DNA from: Pseudomonas knackmussii B13
GTDB taxonomy: Bacteria; Pseudomonadota; Gammaproteobacteria; Pseudomonadales; Pseudomonadaceae
Direction of reading: 5' to 3'
Assembly: GCF_000689415.1 (NCBI RefSeq)
Contig: NZ_HG322950.1
Span: 2,797,501 to 2,861,500, forward strand
DNA length: 64,000 bases
The position numbers and the translations under genes were made by a program. Shown in pieces: positions 61,429 through 64,000 of this stretch. The notes beneath the pieces were generated by a model. The model saw nothing but the letters and a program-made list of their open reading frames with translations. It had not been told where the DNA came from and ran no database searches. Positions within the stretch are counted from its first letter, which is position 1, and each line of letters opens with the position of its first letter.

Positions 61429-62378
61429 GGGCGGGCCTCCGTGCGTCGCGCTTGAACAGGCTGAGGAGCAGGGCCGCTCCGCCGAGGTGCAGGCGAATCC
61501 AGTGTAGCGGCCAGAGCTGAAGCATCAGTCCCGCGTCCAGGTGTCGCCAGGCCTGGCGGAAGGCGAGCAGCAGCGCGGCGAGCAGGCCCGGCAGTAGCAA
61601 CAGCAGGGCCAGCGAACCCTGAATCGCGACCAGCTCGATCAGCGTGCCCAGGCTGAGCAGCAGCACGCCCAGGCACAGCAGCGGGAAGCGCAGCAGGCGC
61701 GCGCTCGCACCCTGGCTGCGCAGCAGTTGCAGGTGGCTGCCCTGTCGCCACAGCTCCTTGCCCAGCCATTCGCGCCAGCTGGCCTCATAGCCCCAGTGCA
61801 GCGCGCGTGGCTGTGACAGGCACATCTGCCGGGCGCCGGCGCGGTTCAGGCGCAGGCCGAAGTCCTTGTCTTCGCCGCTACGCAGGTGCTCGTCGAAGCC
61901 GCCCACGGCCTCGAACCAGCGTCGCTCCAGGCACAGATTGGGCGTCGGCAGCCACTCGCGCAGGCTGCCGTGGCGGGCGGCGGCGGCGCTGCCAGGCGCG
62001 GGCGAACCAGGGGGCTTGGGCGGGGGTGTCGCAGTCCAGTGCGAGCACGTCGGCGCGACGATCCTCGTGGACCTGCCGCCACCGTTTCAGCCAGTCGCCG
62101 GGCACTTCGATGTCGGCATCGATGAAGGCCAGGCAGTCGCCGCTGGCGGCTTGCGCCCCGCGATTGCGCAGGGCGCCGATGGCCAGCCCGGGATGGCGCA
62201 GCACCTGCGCACCATGCTCGCTGGCAATGCGTGGGCCGTCGTCGTCGGAACCGTTGTCGACCACCAGCAGTTCGCACTCCAGGCCGGCGCGTTCCGCCGC
62301 ACGGCGCGCGCAATCGAGGGTGTGGCCGATGTGCCGCGCCTCGTTGTACATCGGGATGACGATGCTGATGCGTTTCAT
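61421..62378 (-). pseudogene. GT2 glycosyltransferase, frameshifted
   Basis: The N-terminal GT2 half (MKRISIVIPMYNEARHIG ... LLVVDNGSDDDGP ... FIDADIEVPGDWL ... PWFARAWQRR) and the C-terminal half (REWLPTPNLCLERRWFEAVG and GGFDEHLRSGEDKDFGLR, then hydrophobic helices) are in different frames. They join in a GCC-repeat tract at about 61975-61992, where one base too many (or two too few) is present; the span is 958 bases. Each half is otherwise intact. Overlaps both neighbours, as do the other genes of this operon. Confidence 0.85.
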
Positions 62379-63748
62379 GATGCCTTCCAGGGCAGTTCAC
62401 GGCCCTCGGCCTGCAGGCGCAGGACACTCGACAGGGCGAGGAACATCCAGAGGTACTTGTGGTTGGGGATGCTGAGGAACAGCAGGAACAACGCGATGCT
62501 CAGCAGGCACAGGCCCAGGTGCGTGGCGAGATCGGCGCGCGACTGGTCGCCGGCGGCAAGCCAGGCGCGACGGGCGCACTGGAAGTTGCGCAGGCCCATC
62601 AGGATCAGGGCGACGAACGCCAGCCCGCCGGGGATGCCGACCTCGGCGAACAGTTCGAGGTAGGTGTTGTGCGCCCGGCGGTAAAGGTCGGGCACGCTGA
62701 AGCCCTCGTTGAAAGCCTTGGCGTAGCCGGTCTTGGCATAGTGCAGCGGGAAGGTGCCGGGGCCTGCGCCGAGCAGCGGCGCGTCGCCGATCATGCGCGT
62801 GCCGACCACCACGTAACTGGCGCGGCGGCCGAGGGAGGCGTCCTGGTGGGCGTTCACCCCGGAGCTGAGCGCGCCGAGCAGCTTGATGCGTTCGATATAG
62901 GCATCGGGCAGGGTGGCCACGGTCAGCGGCACCACGATGGCCGCGCCGAGCATGACGAAGCCCAGATGCCGCGGCCGGATCAGGCGAAGCCGCGAGCGGT
63001 GGTGCCAGGCGCAGATCGCGCAGGTCAACAGCACCACGAGCAGGCCGGAGCGCGAATCGGTCTTGGTCATGCCGGCGAACAGCACGACCAGCACCGCGAG
63101 CCACAGCAGGCGCTCGGCCAGACCCTTGGCGCGCAGAAGCAGGAGCAGGGCCGGCGGCACGGCCACGGCGATCAGCAGGGCGAAGTAGTTGGCGTCCTGC
63201 AGCAGGCCGATGGCGCGGCCGCCGACCTGGTATTTCACCGAATAGAGGGCGATGGCGCTGGTGGCTGCCACGCTCAGCGCGAGCAGGCGGCAGAGCAGCA
63301 ACAGGTTCAGCTCGCGGCCGATCAGCAGGGTGATGCCGAACAGCGTCATGCCGATCGCCAGCTCGCGCAGGTTGTCCAGCGACACCTCGAGGTTTTCGCT
63401 GAACGCCAGGCTCAGCAGCACGCAGAGCAGGAAAGGCAGCAGGGCGCGCCAGAGGTTGCTGCCCAGGCGGGTCTCGGGCAGGCGCCTTTGCAGCAGCTGC
63501 AGGACCAGCACCAGGATCAGCCCGGCGCCGACCAGCTTGGCGCCGGACAACTCATAGTCGCGGAACAGGCCCTCGAAGGGCACCAGCACCACCAGGCCGA
63601 GCAGGCCCCAGACCGGGCGCCGGTAGAGCACAGCCATGCCGACCAGGCCGGCGAGCACGAAGGGCGCGAGGTAGGGCCACGGGCTGGCCAGCAGGAGCAG
63701 GCAGGCCAGGCCCAGCAAGAGGCCAAAGGACACTGGCAGCAGGGTCAT
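62375..63748 (-). CDS. Wzy/O-antigen-ligase-family polymerase
   Basis: A 457-residue membrane protein with about eleven to twelve helices and a large periplasmic loop containing the Wzy_C motif (RASYVVVGTRMIGDAPLLGAGPGTFP ... RRAHNTYLELFAEVGIPGGLAFV). It polymerises or ligates repeat units. Starts in an ATGA overlap with the glycosyltransferase to its right. Confidence 0.88.
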   Translation of the reverse strand: MTLLPVSFGLLLGLACLLLLASPWPYLAPFVLAGLVGMAVLYRRPVWGLLGLVVLVPFEGLFRDYELSGAKLVGAGLILVLVLQLLQRRLPETRLGSNLWRALLPFLLCVLLSLAFSENLEVSLDNLRELAIGMTLFGITLLIGRELNLLLLCRLLALSVAATSAIALYSVKYQVGGRAIGLLQDANYFALLIAVAVPPALLLLLRAKGLAERLLWLAVLVVLFAGMTKTDSRSGLLVVLLTCAICAWHHRSRLRLIRPRHLGFVMLGAAIVVPLTVATLPDAYIERIKLLGALSSGVNAHQDASLGRRASYVVVGTRMIGDAPLLGAGPGTFPLHYAKTGYAKAFNEGFSVPDLYRRAHNTYLELFAEVGIPGGLAFVALILMGLRNFQCARRAWLAAGDQSRADLATHLGLCLLSIALFLLFLSIPNHKYLWMFLALSSVLRLQAEGRELPWKAS

Positions 63749-64000
63749 GACGGCTGGCCTCCGGCGGCGGCAAGGTAAAGCTGGTCCCAGCGCTGGGCCA
63801 GGGTGGGGAGGTGGTACTGGTCGAGCTGACGGCGCCGCGCTTCGGCGGTCAGGCGCAGGGCCAAGTGGCGGTCGTCCAGCAGCCGCGCGACCTGGGCGCC
63901 GAGGGCTGCGACGTCGCCGGGTCTGGCGAGCAAGGCAGAACGCTCGTGTTCGAGCATGTCGGGCACGCCACCGACGCCGAAGGCTGCCACCGGCACGCCG
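63745..64000 (-). CDS. GT4-family glycosyltransferase (3' end only)
   Basis: The C-terminal 84 residues are present; the gene continues past the right edge. VAAFGVGGVPDMLEHERSALLARPGDVAALGAQVARLLDD is the nucleotide-sugar-binding C-terminal signature of GT-B, GT4 enzymes (the usual EAMACG..VVAT..GG..E region). Confidence 0.85.
   Translation of the reverse strand, partial: GVPVAAFGVGGVPDMLEHERSALLARPGDVAALGAQVARLLDDRHLALRLTAEARRRQLDQYHLPTLAQRWDQLYLAAAGGQPS

Overview
The window is high-GC DNA from a Pseudomonas-type gammaproteobacterium, probably of the P. aeruginosa / nitroreducens / citronellolis group. The evidence is the gene families (paa, fea, tau, DUF2790, a DUF1652-like protein), the ATGA-coupled operons and the very many Pseudomonas REP hairpins of the TGTAGGAGCG type. 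No rRNA, tRNA or CRISPR array was seen.

Layout. 1-10.1 kb: phenylacetate catabolism. The start of paaA is at the left edge, followed by the paaF-G-H-I-J-K operon (minus strand) and divergent paaY-paaX (plus). 10.2-14.8 kb: a FeaR-type regulator, a cytochrome c, a phenylacetaldehyde dehydrogenase that feeds the paa pathway, then a two-gene membrane cytochrome/tetraheme cytochrome c module. 14.8-17.9 kb: REP hairpins plus two insertion sequences (IS3 and IS481 families) in one structured repeat. 17.9-21.2 kb: ECF sigma/anti-sigma pair divergent from a SrpA-like catalase, cytochrome b561 and DUF2790 protein, with matching ECF promoters on both sides. 21.3-30 kb (minus): NCS1 permease, porin, hydantoinase B and A, AraC regulator, EamA transporter. 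30.2-34.4 kb: tauD-like gene remnant and the taurine operon tauABCD. 34.6-44 kb: 3-hydroxyacyl-CoA dehydrogenase, MBL hydrolase, D-aminoacylase-like enzyme with TauE/SafE and BASS exporters, AraC regulator, DUF1652-like protein, epoxide-hydrolase-like enzyme, ketopantoate-reductase-like enzyme. 44.5-48.9 kb: an unassigned operon of TIM-barrel isomerase, IPNS-type 2OG-Fe(II) oxygenase, amino-acid-type binding protein and a fused permease-ATPase. 49-51.5 kb: solitary Bro-N gene, a strongly hairpinned non-coding segment, and an IS110/IS1111-type element inserted in a REP hairpin. 51.5-53.5 kb: TetR/MFS divergent pair. 53.5-64 kb (minus): a tightly overlapped exopolysaccharide operon with two frameshifted genes, running off the right edge.

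How it works together: phenylacetaldehyde is oxidised to phenylacetate (FeaB-like), activated by PaaK, epoxidised by PaaABCDE (mostly outside the window), isomerised by PaaG and beta-oxidised by PaaF/H/J, with PaaI and PaaY as rescue thioesterases and PaaX as repressor. The rest is an accessory catabolic and sulfur-scavenging landscape separated by REP islands, all three insertion sequences lying in hairpin repeats. The observations most worth following are the IS1111-type element whose non-coding 3' segment carries words matching its REP target, the hairpin cluster beside the Bro-N gene, and the unassigned oxygenase/fused-ABC operon.
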